Shown one piece after another: positions 34,523 to 47,693 of a stretch of DNA of 64,000 nt. This DNA is from Todiramphus chloris collaris (lineage: Eukaryota > Chordata > Aves > Coraciiformes > Alcedinidae). The stretch is taken from NCBI GenBank assembly GCA_025345505.1, contig JANVCC010000261.1, forward strand, positions 6,279,833 to 6,343,832. Direction: 5' to 3'. A program made the translations under genes and the position numbers. Position 1 is the stretch's first letter. Each line of letters opens with the position of its first letter. Under the pieces are notes generated by a model. The model did not search any database and was not told the DNA's origin. It saw only the letters and a program-made list of their open reading frames with translations.

Positions 34523-37500
34523 CTGAGATGGAAAGAGCATGGTGGTAGGCATCTAAATCTAATGCTTTTTGTGATGTTCATGGGAAGAGCTGAACCTCGG
34601 AGAGGGCTGAGGTAGGCTGGCACTCTGTCAGGTGCAGTCTCCCTCCAGGATGGGATGATGAATGCCAGTGACTCTGACAGGGATTGCTGCAGTAGGATAA
34701 CACCCTCCTGCACCATTCTCTGAGCACCTCTGTGCCATTGTGGATTCCCCAAAAGGTGTGGTGGCTGTTGTTATCCACCAGTTAAGAGTAATATCCAGTG
34801 CAGCACTTTTGGCCCACTGGTCTCTTCTTCTCCTGCTTACGACCTCCTGCTATGACCTTAGTCTGTGGATGTATTTGTTTGGATTAATCCTGTGTTTCTG
34901 TGAGTAAAGTTTGCTAATTCTTATAAACAATTTTATTTGCCCATCTGAGCTGGACTTTGGGCAACTTGAAATTCAGATGTCTGCATAATAGTGCCAGTAC
35001 CTGGAAAACCTCTTGTGCCTGCCCAGAGAGGGACCTTTTCTCCTCTCTGCTCAGCAAAGAGAAGAATTTTAAGTCACCCTGGCTTTCCATCCTCAGTTTG
35101 CAATGCCGTTGCTAAGTGGCAACAAAAGAAGATTATCGGATCACAGATTAACAGAACCCTCTATTCAGTGCTTTCGTGTAATTATACATTTCAGTTACTT
35201 ACTTGAGAACTGATTTTTAGCTGCTGTGCTCCTACCCACTGTCAGCCTTCCACAGATCTGTTATCCCCAGGGGCTGCTCAGGATCCCAGACAACCAGCCC
35301 TTCCTTTCCACACTCAGCCTCTGTGCCTGGGGTGGCTCTGCCTGCTCCGGTACCCCCAGGGTCTTTGCTCTTAAGGGGGGGTCTCGGAAACTGAAGTCCT
35401 AGCCTAGTCCTTCTGAATGTTTTCTTTTGGGAGAAAGCAGGAAAGTGCCTGTAAAACAGTTTAGAGAGTTCAGATCTTTCAGAGGTTGCCTATTTGCTTC
35501 TGTCACTCAGAAATTCCCTGTTTCTTTTTTCCCAGGCAATGCAGTTCCACTCTCTCAAGCAAAAGTGGTCAAGCAGCTTCAGACAGTGGAAGAAGAAACA
35601 AACGTGGGTGGCCAAGGTAATTGTTAGATGTTAATGGTGAATCTGTGGCAGAAATTGCTTAGAGTGGGGTTTGAGAGGCAACTGGTGAAAAAGGGCATGG
35701 AAAAAATCAGGAAACAGGACAGCTGGCCAGTGTCAGGGATGCAGAGAAGGAATCTGGGAAGGAGATGTACTTTGTCAGCTGGGAGGAGGGGGTAGTTCTG
35801 CACATCCTGTGCATTCACAGAAGCATGAGGAGCAAAGGCCTCCTCATACACAAGAGCAGTTAAAAAAAAAAAAGTTGTCCATTATTTTAAATGGAAAAGA
35901 TTCACTGAGGAGAACCGTGTGAGGAAGAGGAGAGAAAGAAAGGCAGAGTTGTGTGGTGACCCATCCCTGGAACTGAGGGGGAGGAAGAAACCTGAGCTGA
36001 GCATTTAATCAGAGCAGGGAAGGGGAGGAGGAGGAGTATTGCTTTGCTAAAATAGAAGGTAGGGTTGGCCTGGAGGGATGATGAGAAACAAAAGCTGCTA
36101 AAGCAACAGAAGGGAAGGGATGTGTGGAGGAAGAGAGGTAAACAAAAGGGTACACTCTCAGGAGGTGATGGACACAGACTGTCATGCGAATAAAACACAG
36201 AAAGGCACAGTAGCAATGTATAGAAGAGCAATTCTCTGGGCAGGTCAATACATCTGCTTGCTAGGAGCCTGGTATTTTCACTGTCATTTATTCTTGAGTC
36301 TCTCAGGAAAGCAGTAATGCAAGAAATAAACTGTGGCTGACATTAAGCACGTGCTGCTCATGTGCCTACCCCAGTCCTTGTGTTCAAGGGACATCCTGCT
36401 TTACAGAGCCCCTTGGAATTTTGGTTTGGTTTTTTGTTTCAAATTTTAGGAGTGAATGTGCACTGTCCTTTTTTATGAAGAGCTTGTGTAATTCTCCTGT
36501 CACCCCGTGCTACCTTAGTCTGACATGTTATTTTGGTTTGGAGGTAACTGCTGTTTTCAAACAGGACACTGTATTTGCTAAGATTGGTTTTAGGTCAGCA
36601 GCCCCATCAGGATAGATAGTGACAAGAGTAGTGGGTCCAAAACCAGAACTCCTTTTGCTGGGATGTGCTAATTTGGTTCATCAAACACAAGGAAAACATG
36701 CATTTTGCAGTTGCAGTAATGGAAGATATTTTTCCCGTGTATGTTCTGGGTCTCCTTCAGACAAAGAGGAGGATCAGTTTTGATTTCACTTGATCCTTAG
36801 CAGTAAGCTATGGTGTTTGCTGCCTCTGTGGCTCTTCTGTTTTGAATGAGGACAGGAGGTCGGTCCCTTTCTTTCCTTCGCATCTGACTCTATTTGGATC
36901 TTCATCTCTGAGACACAGGGGTTTTTGGATTTCAGTCAAAAGGGGTAGCGTTGACTTTATCAGGGTATTGCTGCCCAGGGATCACTCCAGAAGTAAGGGT
37001 CTGTGAGATAGTAGAAGGCAGAGAAGCGAGAGGACCAACGTGTACTTCTGAGCAGTGACATGCACAGCTTCTGCTATTCATTGCTGTCCTCATGAGCAAG
37101 CCTGGCTTTGGAGAAAAGAACACAACAGGTTTTGCCTAAGGTCAGGTAGGGCACTTCATCTGAAGTCATTCTGGAAGGAAGAGAAATACCCTTCAAAAAC
37201 AGAGCCTTCTCTTTTCACTCCTACAAACATCCTCAGTGTTCTTGTGATTAGTCATCTGCAGCCTAGACACCATATTTGGACAGAGTTCTCAAAACCCTAA
37301 ATTCCTTGCACCCATGAAAATGAAATCACTAGGATACGGCAGCCTTGCTATTCATCAGGGTATCCAGTTAGGACAGGGCAACTAATTTGTCCCTGACCTT
37401 ATAATTACATCCATTTCCCTATATGACTGCTGTGATTAACATAGTAACTCCCATGAGAATGACACTTGCCTGTCATTCCAGGCTGGTTCTGCTTAGAAGG

Positions 37501-37607
37501 AAAAGGAATTGCTGGACCCTCTCATGAGGCCCTTGCCTAGATGCTGAGAAGAATGCCAAGTAAACCCTGCTGAAGCAAGCACAGGAGCACCTTCATGGCA
37601 GACAAGG

Positions 37608-37655
37608 TCTAGTCTTGATCCTAAGTCTAGTCTTCTGACTCTAGTCTTCTGACTC
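37608..37655. repeat. Short tandem repeat, 14-bp unit
   Basis: The unit tctagtcttctgac occurs twice back to back (37626-37639 and 37640-37653), with a partial unit at about 37608. No function is suggested. Confidence 0.7.
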
Positions 37656-38479
37656 TTCCAGCATAGTGGGCTGGAAAGGATAGACCACGAAAGAAAGGAC
37701 TGATAAAAGAAAACAGCTTTCTGTAGAAAACCTATGAAACAAGAAGAGAGAAAAGGGGGCAAGAAATGTACTGTGTTGCATAGCACATGAGACTGTTTGC
37801 AAGGCTGGGGGAGGGGACATTCCATGCTGTTTTGTGCAATTTTTTTTCAATACCTTCTTAATTTTTGCTGTAAAAACAACCATCCAAAGCAAAACAAGCC
37901 CAACATACTTAATAGATCTCTTTTCTAAGTCTGTTGTTCCTTTTGACTTAGAGTGACAGTCATACAGAAACTACCACAGAGTGAACTGGGATGCTGGGAT
38001 GTCTTCCCCTCCACCCTGCAGCTTGACTCTCACCCGGATGAGCCCAGCAGACCGGTGGAGCTGCCTGAGGTTGGAACCCTGTAAAGGTGAGAGGAAGAAG
38101 AGTGAAAGGGGATGGAGACTGCTCCAGCAGACTTCCTGGTTGGACCAATAAAAAACTCTACTGCTTTTTGCCAGCTGCAGTTCTATTAACCAGGTTGAGC
38201 ACTGTTTTTCTTCTTGTTACAAAATGTGCCGAAACTCCTGAAAGAAGAATGCTGTGTTTCCTAAGGGATTCATCCTTTAGAACAGGAAAGTGTTGGCAGG
38301 CTGCCAGGGAACATCTAGTGTCAGAGATGTGACAAAGCCAGAAGAATCATCATCCTTTGGAAGGGATTTGTTACCTACACGAACGGAAACATTAGAAAAG
38401 AGAGGCTGTGTTGCAGTCCGGGGCTTTGTTCTTTATTCCCATGGGTTTCGCTGAGCCTGACTGGTTGCTTTTTAATGCC

Positions 38480-38900
38480 GGCCATCGCGTCTCTCTAACG
38501 GCAGCAGCAATCTTTCAGGCGCTGTTCCGTGCGGGCTCTGAGGCCGCTTCCCGCGGGCGCTCAGCCTCCCGCCCCGGGCCGCGCTGGCCCCGCCGCCGGC
38601 CCCTGCGGTCCCCGCCGCCCAGCAGCAGCCCCGGGGCACAGGCTCGGTCGCAGGCTGCCACCTGCTGGCCTCGGCCACCCCCAGGCCTCACTTCCCACCC
38701 TTGGCTTGGTTTTTTCCCCCCAACCATCTCCGGGAAAAGAGCTTTTATTGGGGGGGTGCGGCTTGCGGCCCTCCCCGTGGGTCTGGGAGCTGCGGCCTGC
38801 GCTCCTGCGGGGCAGGGAACACTTCATGGCTCTGCTTCCAGAGCCGAGTGCCTCCCTTGGTGCCACTAGGGAAGGAGCCGCCCGGCTGTGGGTGGCAGAG
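38480..38900. promoter_or_regulatory. Orphan CpG-rich patch (candidate CpG island)
   Basis: About 400 bp is very G+C rich with dense CpG, clearest at 38520-38630 (for example cccgcgggcgctcagcc and gccccgccgccgg), inside an otherwise A+T-rich interval. No coding gene starts here in the conserved order DSG2-TTR-B4GALT6. It could be the promoter of a non-coding RNA, an enhancer, or a GC-rich insertion. Long frames through it on both strands are low-complexity Pro/Arg/Ala/Gly and do not look like proteins. A polypurine tract follows at about 39057-39104. Confidence 0.55.
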
Positions 38901-38904
38901 ATAA

Positions 38905-41900
38905 TACAGCAATTCTCTTTCCAGCGGCACCAGGGACCGTGCCGGCTGTGGCTCTGTCGCTCTGATCCAGTTTATCTGTTAGGGCAGGCTGAGGCAGCCA
39001 TAAAAACCCTGAAAAGGCAGCCACAGAAAAACTCACAATCATTCTGTCGCCTAGGTAAAAAAGGAAAAAAAGAAAAGAAGAAAGGGAAAAAAAAAAAAAA
39101 ATCTGAAGGCAGATTTTCCCTCCCTTTGAAAGCCTGTGTTTCTCTCCTAATGCTCCCTAAACAGATGTCGTGCAGTCAGATAGGGTCAGGTATTGTCAAA
39201 CTCCAACTCTAAACAAAAAAGCTGGATGAGTGGGTGGCACGGTGACGTGTTTGGATTCCTGCTGATCCCTTAATTTGTCCACAGAGCACAGCAAGAAAAG
39301 GTAAGACGTGGGATTGGAAAAAAAAAACCTGAGGTGTTATCTGAGGGGCAGGGCTTTTCAAAGGAGGCTCTCTATGAAATGAGCCCTGGTGGTACTAACT
39401 GCTAATTTATTTGTGGTACAAATGCCCTCCAGTTCAGCAAACTCCTCACAGATTATTTCTCTCTAACACGCAGCAGATAATTTTGTAAGATCAGACTGAG
39501 CAGTATGTTCGGCCCGTTCCCTTCTATGAACAATTTTAAAAATAACAGTTTCTCTTCTTTTTCTGCTCCATCACATATTATGTCACATTGTCCTTTTCCA
39601 CTAATCCCAAACTTCAGCCAAGGCAATAACTCAGTTTTCAAGAGCCTAAAATCATGCTTACATCAAAAGCCAACTGCTTTAGAGCTTTCTACATCAAATG
39701 ATTTCCTTGCTTCTCACACCAGATCACATCAAGGATGTTTCTGTTCTATTCATGTGCTTCAAAAGTATTCTTTTTGCGTTGTCAAAGGGCAGACTGCTCC
39801 ATGAAAAGCCTGAATAATAAGTAAAAGAAATCTAAGCAAAGACACTCTGGAACAGGACCATGTTGTGCCCTTCCTTTTGGATTTTGCACCGTGGCTGTAG
39901 TGTCCCAGACGTGTCCCCACCCACTTGTTGCCCACCCCCACCCTACTTGCCAGCAGGGCAATGTGAGAAGCAAAAAAGGCCTTGATGCTGTGCAAGCACT
40001 CACTGGGCAGCAATAACTAACACATCCCTGTCTTGCCAACACTGGTTTGGTCATGAATCCAAAATATAGCACCATAGGAGCTACTATGAAGAAAATTCAC
40101 TCTATCCCAGCCAAAACTAGTACAGTGGGATGCCAGACTGCTCTAGAAGTTACCAGTGGGATTTGTAGGAAGCAGATCACAATAAAATGGTGAGATCTTT
40201 CGTAAATTATATGCTGAAATATCTCTTATTAAGTGGGTTAGTGGGGGCCTTGAATGCTCAGGATTTTTTAACAGAATGTTTGCTTAAATATCTTCTTTAA
40301 AAGGCTTCCTTAATCTTTGAGCAGCTTCTGTACTGACCTGGATTCGTTTCTGAGTCCAATTACACTGTGGTAGCTTTCCCGGCTTCTAATACGGTCTTAT
40401 GCTCAGAAGGTGCAAGGTCCTTACATCTCCTTTCAACTTTAAACCAGTTTGCAGGAATTTTCATTGGAAATTTGGAAGGAAGAGAACATAGTGGGAAGAG
40501 GTGAGGATTTAAAGGCAGGTAAGATGATTTTTTTTTCTTTCTTTCTTCGCCTAACTGTATATTCTAAAGAAAAAAAAAAGAAGAGAGAAAAATTCTGAAT
40601 GTCTCAAGTATTATGAACTAATCTTATAAAGTAACACAAGCAGAGGTAGCCAGGACATAACAGAGTTTATAGTGGTGACTGTGTCCATTTAAGTTGTAAG
40701 GCAAAGTTCCATGTGAGAGACCTGTGCTCAGTTCCATCCTATCTGCTCGTTCTTTGGTAAGAGCATCCTAACTGACAGCTGTGAGGATGCTGTAAGGTCA
40801 CTCTGCTTGGACTTCTTCCACCTGGTATCAAATATTTAAAAGCACATAAATTCCAAAACCAGGTGTGAGAATGATCCTCCACCCTTTGCTCAGGACACAC
40901 CCTCAAGGTCTGCTCCACCTCTTGTAGCCTGGGCTTCATCTGCCTCAGCTGACAGACATTAACCCAAAGTGCTCAGCTACTAACACCACCCATTAGGGGG
41001 GGATTTAAACTGGAAAAGGGTATTTGGGGCATTTAGGGGACACCCACACTTTTACCCTTCTGAAACAGTCTGATTTGACTCTTTGTTTTCAGAGATGCCT
41101 GAGAAACCTCACACAGGACTCTGAATGAATATGGTTTGGTTTGGTTGCATTAGGGGAAAAAATTATTGCAGTGAGGCAGAGGAGGGAGGAGGAATAACCT
41201 CTCTCCAAGCCAGCAGGACTATGGAAAGTGAAATGTTCATATGGATCTGTAGTTCAGTTGTCCCACATCTTGTGTACAGGATCTAAACAAAGGCAGGATG
41301 GATGACAGGGAAGCTTTCCTTTAACTGATCTATTATTATCTTTTCTCTGTTATCATTTTGACAGTACCTCTCTGGGGGCCCGATTTAAGAGGCCTGTGAG
41401 AGGCTTTCTGTCTTTCCTGCTGTTGCAACAGTCAAACTTGCCGGCTGTAGGACAGAAATGTTGGGTGGACCATGGGCTGATAAGCGGCAGAAGAGTGAAC
41501 GCCTTTGCACACAGAGCCAACCTTCCCCTGCCAGCACTTGCTGTGTTGTCAAATGGGAGTGACATTGGGTGCAGTGCATCACCTGGGAGATGTGATTTGG
41601 CTCCATGTAAAAGCTGGTGCTGTAAGTACATAATTCCTCTACTTGGAAGCTCTGCTTGTAGTTTCCTTTTCAAGAAAGAATGAAAGGAATGATTGGTAAT
41701 GCTCAAAGATTAAAAAGATAAATAAATCTTACGTTAGAGAGGCTATGCTGGGATTTTTTCATAATGGGAATAAATCAAGGGAAGTAAGGAAGGCATCAGA
41801 TTGAGTAGCATGGGTGGCAGGAGGAGGAGGTCACCCAGGGAGGCTATTGCAGCCCTGCCCCTGGTACCCAGCCCAGGGCCCTGCTGCAGCCCCTGCCCTC

Positions 41901-44839
41901 CTGCTGCCCAGCACCATTTCACTGCCACCGAGCTACTCCCAGCAGTTCAGTGTCTGCCACCGTTCTGTGTCCCACAGCTGCTCCCAGACAGCCCATCCCT
42001 GGCAGGAGAAGGGTAGTTGGCTGCTTTGTGAGGCTGGATTTGAGGCCCGAAGGAGACCTGTCAGTTGGTACCAGCACTGTCCTCTCAAACTCCTACGTTC
42101 CTCCTGGGTTTAAACTTTAGCCATGCTCCAAAGATCTTGGATAATCATTAGCTGGGGAGTTTGTTGCTTAATCGCCGAGAAGTGATATCTCATCTCTGAG
42201 TTTTATTTGCTAGAGATAACAGATCTAAGAGAAATACTCTGATGAAACGTTTGAATCGTAGGTCAGAAACCAGCTCGGATCTGAGGCTGGAGGGCTATAA
42301 ACCCCCCCACCCCCCAGAGCCCTGCAGAACAAACTCTTTGCCATGTGGTTCTCCCCCAGCGCATCCACAGCACCTTCTAGAGCCTTCCCCACCACTCGTC
42401 TGAAGACACTTCCTGTTCTCTGTTTCAAGGTAATGAGTTTCAGGACAACTTTAAAATGAGTGGTATCACTTCATACACATAATTCAGTAACTAAAAGAAA
42501 ATAATGAAGTAGATGGAACATTGGCACAGTGTGAATCCTCCTCTCTTTGGGCTTCCCCAGATAGTACAAGGTGACGATGGAGGTTTCCCACAGCATTTGG
42601 CATGTCAATAAAATGTTTAGTATTAAACAAATACACAGTTTTCAGCTCTGGCCCCTACCCTCATGTCCCCTTCTGCTACAGCCTCAGTAGCTGCATGCAG
42701 GGGGAGCTCTAAAAGTGAGGGTAACTTCCCCACGTGTCCCTCCACGCAATCGGGAGGCAGGTCCCCAGTCCTGCTCTGCCTCAAAATGACAGCTGCAGCT
42801 CTGTCTGCTTTGGTGGTTCTTCTGTTTGCAGAGCTAAAGCCGTAGTGCAGGGGGGAGGATGGGACAGGTTGCTGCTCCCAGCTACTGGTACAGCTTCTGC
42901 AGTCCAAGAGGATAGGGACTGGATAACCCAAGGCCCTCCAGCACCTGGGACTGCTCGGGGAGTTGCCCTTCGTGGGGGGCAGCAGAGAGCTGTGGATGGA
43001 CAATGCTCTATGCCGCAGCACCCGGAGTTAAATGAAGTGCCCATGGTGGGAGCAGCTTTCACCATCTGCTCTTCGCAGACTGTTTTGCCATCTATCCCCC
43101 TCCCGGGGTGGCAGGCTCGAGCTGGGTTTTCAGCTCCCAGGGTGCAGAGCAATAGGATGTGCCAGGGAGGCTTGACCACCTTCAGTGCTGGTTCCTGAAC
43201 TGAGGACACCCAGAGAAACTGGGAGCTGGAGACTGCAACCGCTTTGTGGTCTGAGGCTCACAACAGGTATGTTGGTGCTGTTGGTTTTTGGCAGAGACTC
43301 CCTAGAGGGCTGTGGCACTGGGCAGGGCTTAGCTGGCAGTCACAGTCCTTGATTCAGTTACAGCTCTCTCTGCAGGCAAGGCAGAGCACCCTGTTTCTCC
43401 TCACCTGGTCACCTCCCTAATCTACTGCCCTTTTGCCTCGGGTGCCTGCTGCCCTGTTTTCCCTCTGAAATGGAGCCTCTCCTGGATCACACAGAGTCCT
43501 TCCCATCTAGTATCCCATCAGCAGCACACCTTATAAGGGAATGCCTAGGGAAGAGGGTCTTCAGGCCCCTCAGGTTGATCCCCCCTATCATGACTTTCAC
43601 CCAGGTTGGTTCAGCTGGAGGAATGTGTTTGACAGGCTGCACTGGTACCTGACAGAGGGTCACTTTCCTACCCACAAGGCAGGAAGGGCAGATGGTTGTC
43701 ACTGCATTTTGGGCTCCTGGGGAGCTCAAAGGCCACAGGGACAGAGAAGGGGCGAGTAGAAGGGACAGCTGAGCCACTGGCTCCACTTACTGCAGTGCAA
43801 GCAGAGGGAGTGCTGCATTTTTGGGATGCCTCCAGGCCATAAACACTTACATTGCTCTCTGGGGACAGCAGCTGATTTATTTAACTTCAAAAACTGATAA
43901 CCCCAGCAAGCTTTAAGCCTTTGATGGTGGGTGACAGTCAAATCCCCAGGATCAAAAGGAGCCTGGAGGGGCTCATCCTCCTGCCTTGAAAAGTCTAGCC
44001 TGGCTCCAAGCATATGCTGAGGTGTGACAGAGGAAAAACCTTCTCATGGGTGCTTGGGACAGGGGCTCTGCTCCCCCTCCTGCCAGAGGCAGCCCTGCCC
44101 TTCTTGTGGCAGCACGGGTTCATACTTGTGGAGTCTGAAGTACTTCGTGAGGGATGGCAGGAAACATAAATCACAGAAGAGCAGCATGGATACAGTCCCT
44201 GTCAGGCTGGTATTTCAGCACAATCACACTCTGTTATTTTTAGATAAGAAAGTTAAAGACTTTGTTTTGACTTTTGAAGTCGGAATGAGGCACCTCTCCC
44301 AAAGACACATGTCTGGAGCTAGTCCCAGTCTCAGGGTTATCTCCTGGTCAGATGCTAACCAGGCCTTTCCCTGAGTTTGGGTCTGTACCTTCCTCCTACC
44401 AGCCACCATCATTTACAAAGCACAGCTCCAGGAGAAGAGACGGATTTAATGTGATGGATGTCCTGCCAGCACTAGCCCCTGCTGAGAGCAGCCAAAGTCT
44501 TGGTACAAGACTAAGCCAAACACTGGAGATTAACTCACAACAAATCTTTGCAGCACTAGCAACTCTGTGTAAAAGTTTGTGTGGAAACAATACACTGTTC
44601 TGTGACATGGTCCTGGCTCTTACCTCTTCTTCTGGCTGGGAACAGCTGTGTGTTTTAACAACTGTAAAACTGAGACAGTATCTTATACTTTGTTATTTGG
44701 AAGTATAAACTAATTAGAGTTTGCCTCAAAGCCCCATAATGGGATGTTATCTTCATCAAGTTCTTCCAGCATTCACTGTGCTTAACCAGCAGGCAGGATT
44801 CATTTTTTTCAGAATGTGGAAGTGAGCAGGATATCAAAT
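38905..44839. other. Gene-poor interval, DSG2 side
   Basis: About 6 kb between the CpG patch and the end of DSG2. Parts (about 41800-43800) are more G+C rich than the rest of the window and give overlapping frames on both strands. None has splice-bounded coding features or a family that I recognise. Confidence 0.45.
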
Positions 44840-46670
44840 TTTATTCCATCTTTATCTTTCAGATATGCCTTCAGGCTGTTGGGGAAATCCCAATCCTCAT
44901 TCTCTACTGAAACTTCACTGGCAATAGGAAAGTCAGCGTTTTCACTGAAGGAAGACTGAAAGGTACAGCAGAGTTCTTTATTTTAAGATTGCACAAAACC
45001 ACAGAAACACTTCATTACGAAGTCTGGAATAAATTCACTCCCTCCACTTGCAGAAAAAAACAACCCTTCACACTTGCTTAAAAGCAAACACACATACTTT
45101 GAAAATGAAGTTTAAGAGATAAGTAACCAAAAGGTCTACACAAGGGAGTTGTTTGACTTGATGGAAACCACTCCTCCACTTAATGCAATAGCCCATCTGT
45201 CAAGGTGGGCCCTCTAGAGCACAGCCATGGTTCCTGCTTTTTGTGTTTTCAAATCAACTTTTATCAGTAAAACCAAACACAAAAGCACTTCTAGTCAAAG
45301 GCAAAACATGCCTGTGGAAAACATAACACTGCAGCTGCAGGAACACGCCAGGAGATAGAGACCACCAGAAAGCTCTGGAGGTACCCAGGCTGTGCAGTAC
45401 CCTAGGACCAGCTCACTCATTTTACATGTATGAGAAGCCTCATCTAAAATAAGTCGTTCTGCTCTGAGAAAACATGTGTAGAACAGTTTTTCCTTAAAAT
45501 TCACTTAAAAATGATTCAATCTGAATAAAAATATTTACATATGCATATATACATAGTGCCAAACAGTGAAGAACTGCCTTCTGCTTTGGTTTTTTTTCAC
45601 CCTTGAAGTTAATGTGGTAAAGTGATCTGAAGAAGTGTTGCAGGCTTACAGGGAGCTTTCTCTTGTCCTGTCAGAGCTGAGGAAAGCTGCCATTATAAGG
45701 CACTAGAGAGGCCACTGGAGACCTGGTGCCTCACACACATCAGACAGCATTTCTGTGCTTGTATCTTTGAGTTCACTGATAGAATTAAAATCACTCAGTT
45801 AATTGCACTTAGACAGCTGTAGGTTCTGATTTACGAGGGCCATAAACTTTGCTAGCAAAGCAACTGATTGCATCTATGGCACTAAAGCAAAGTTTTGGCT
45901 GGACCAAGCAGGAGCCAGTGAAAGGTTCTAAGATGCGAACACTTACTTGTCCCTGGCAGCCTAGACCCACACCAGGTAACAAAGTTTTTACAAGGTACAA
46001 AAAAAATATTGCAGTTCTCAGCTGCTTTTGCTACTTGCTCTCTAACTCCTGTACTAATACGCAAGCATTGATTGCCTAAGGTACACATGCTGATAACCCA
46101 GAGTTGTGACACCCATCCGGGAGATCAACACACCACTGCCCTGAGGAGGTACTGCCTTTGGTGGCCTGGGCTTCTCCAAGATTTCTCAGAAGTTCACCAA
46201 GGTGAAAAGATCTGCAGCTCGGGGGGGATGCCCCAGCCCATAAGGTAACAGATGGCAAACATACAATGAGAACCTGATGCCCCTCAAAGGGGGGACTGCA
46301 GCAGATACACCCAACAGCAGTTCAGAAACCTAGGGTGCTTTGCAGGCCACTAGCCACCACTGGATTTTAAACTTTTTTTTCCTGTTTTCCCATAATTATG
46401 CAGCTGTGGTTATGTGGTATTATTACACTAACCAAATAATAAAAAGCATAAAAAAAAAGTATTTCCCACATCTTTCCACTTCAAAAGCATTGCTGCCTAT
46501 GTTATGCAATAACAGTAGCAGATTTCCTTACTAGCTTCCTGGTCACAACCCTTATTTACACAAACTACTGGAAGCTAGTCCCTGTCATTCCAAAAGTTCC
46601 TGCAAATCCATGTCTCAAGAAAAAGCCTGAGGCAGGACACACACAGACACAGCCCCAGCAAAGGGCCAGG
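44840..46670 (-). other. DSG2: DSG2 3' UTR with poly(A) signals
   Basis: Downstream of the DSG2 stop the - strand has AATAAA at 44982-44977 and 44845-44840 (TTTATT on +), the second in the favourable context GGAATAAAATTTG. This gives a 3' UTR of about 1.7-1.85 kb, in line with the long DSG2 3' UTR of mammals. The choice of end is inference. Confidence 0.55.
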
Positions 46671-47693
46671 CTACGAGCGAGTGTACTGCACCGTGCTGTA
46701 TTTGGTGACCCTGGAAGACTTGCTCAGTGTGGCACTGGCAGGAGGTGGCCCTTCTAAGTTGCAGCCTGCCTGGTTAAGCAGGGGGTCTGTGATCAGCACA
46801 TGCTCTTGCCTTCCCAGGCTGGCCCCTGCTGCCCGTTGGGCTCCACTCTGCATCCCCGAGGCTGCCATCACCCTTTCATTCACCAGCCCGCTGCACCCCT
46901 CTGCCACAGCGGGGAAACCGAGCAAGCTCTGCTCTGCAGCAGGAACGAGCACCCTCTCCCGCTCCCTTACCACGACGTACTGGGAATCTGGGAGATCTTG
47001 AACCGTGAGGGCTCCTGGTCTGGCACCATCTGACTTCACCATCCTCTCCGTAACCACCACGTTACTGCCACGTGGTAAACTGGGGATTTCCACCATACCC
47101 TGCAAGCTCGATGCAGGTGCCAGCACCCTCTCTGTCACCACTACATTCTCCTTAAACTGGGGGTCTAGAAAGACAGCAGTTGGGCAGGCAGAAGCCTCTG
47201 CAGAATAGGACACATCTGTCATGGTGAAATTGGTCTCCACGTGGGCTGTAGGAAGGGACCGGGCCTCACGCTGCCTGGAGTGCGATGCAGAAGTTGTTTC
47301 TGTGACCACCCCTGTGGACAGGGTGTCTTTTCCTGTGCCACCACCTGCGTGCACTGGTGGGGCAGGCTGGCAGCAGCTGCCTGAGGCAAAGGCTTGTTCT
47401 GAGCTGGAAGCATTTTGCCGATCTAAGAACTGCGACTTTGCATCATTAAGACCAAAACCTGCTTCATTCCTGGAGCTCCCATCTTTCATGTTGATGTGTC
47501 TGCCTATGCATATTTCTGCTAGAGTCTTAAATTTGTCTCCTAAATCATCAAGAAAGCGGTCATCGAGATCCCCCTCAATAAAGCTGCAGCAGCCGATGGA
47601 GCCATGAGGGGACTCTGACTCTCCCTGGGAATAAACCAGGAGGCAGTCGTTCGCAGCGTGGGCTTCATCTTCATCCGCAAAAGAGACAGCTTT
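46671..47693 (-). CDS. DSG2: DSG2 last coding exon: catenin-binding segment and RUD repeats
   Basis: The 1023-bp exon follows acceptor gtctgtag. It starts [20 protein letters not shown] and includes the plakoglobin-binding [20 protein letters not shown]. The desmoglein repeats are [32 protein letters not shown], a weak [11 protein letters not shown] and a very weak HVLITDPLL. Human DSG2 has about six repeats, so the last ones here look eroded. Confidence 0.96.
   Translation of the reverse strand, partial: KAVSFADEDEAHAANDCLLVYSQGESESPHGSIGCCSFIEGDLDDRFLDDLGDKFKTLAEICIGRHINMKDGSSRNEAGFGLNDAKSQFLDRQNASSSEQAFASGSCCQPAPPVHAGGGTGKDTLSTGVVTETTSASHSRQREARSLPTAHVETNFTMTDVSYSAEASACPTAVFLDPQFKENVVVTERVLAPASSLQGMVEIPSLPRGSNVVVTERMVKSDGARPGALTVQDLPDSQYVVVRERERVLVPAAEQSLLGFPAVAEGCSGLVNERVMAASGMQSGAQRAAGASLGRQEHVLITDPLLNQAGCNLEGPPPASATLSKSSRVTKYSTVQYTRS

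Larger units (their letters stand above)
25110..38470. other. Gene-poor interval between TTR and DSG2, TTR side
   Basis: About 13 kb without a supportable gene. The open frames here are short, have no splice context and no family features; the longest (about 166 codons near 30.3-30.8 kb, - strand) looks like chance. Low-complexity tracts include T-rich runs near 26830-26880, an A run at 33969-33986 and a polypurine run at 34453-34522. Liver enhancers for the transthyretin pair could lie here, but none can be named from sequence. Confidence 0.5.

Noticed and set aside
34178-34752. Overlapping frames with Phe or Lys runs
   Set aside because: They are translations of the A/AAG tract at 34453-34522.
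38408-39212. Long frames on both strands over the CpG-rich patch
   Set aside because: They are low-complexity Pro/Ala/Arg/Gly, overlap each other on both strands, run into a Lys-rich polypurine tract and resemble no protein family.
42620-43210. Several overlapping 130-155 codon frames on both strands
   Set aside because: Mutually overlapping in a G+C-rich stretch, with no recognisable domain or splice-bounded structure; likely chance.
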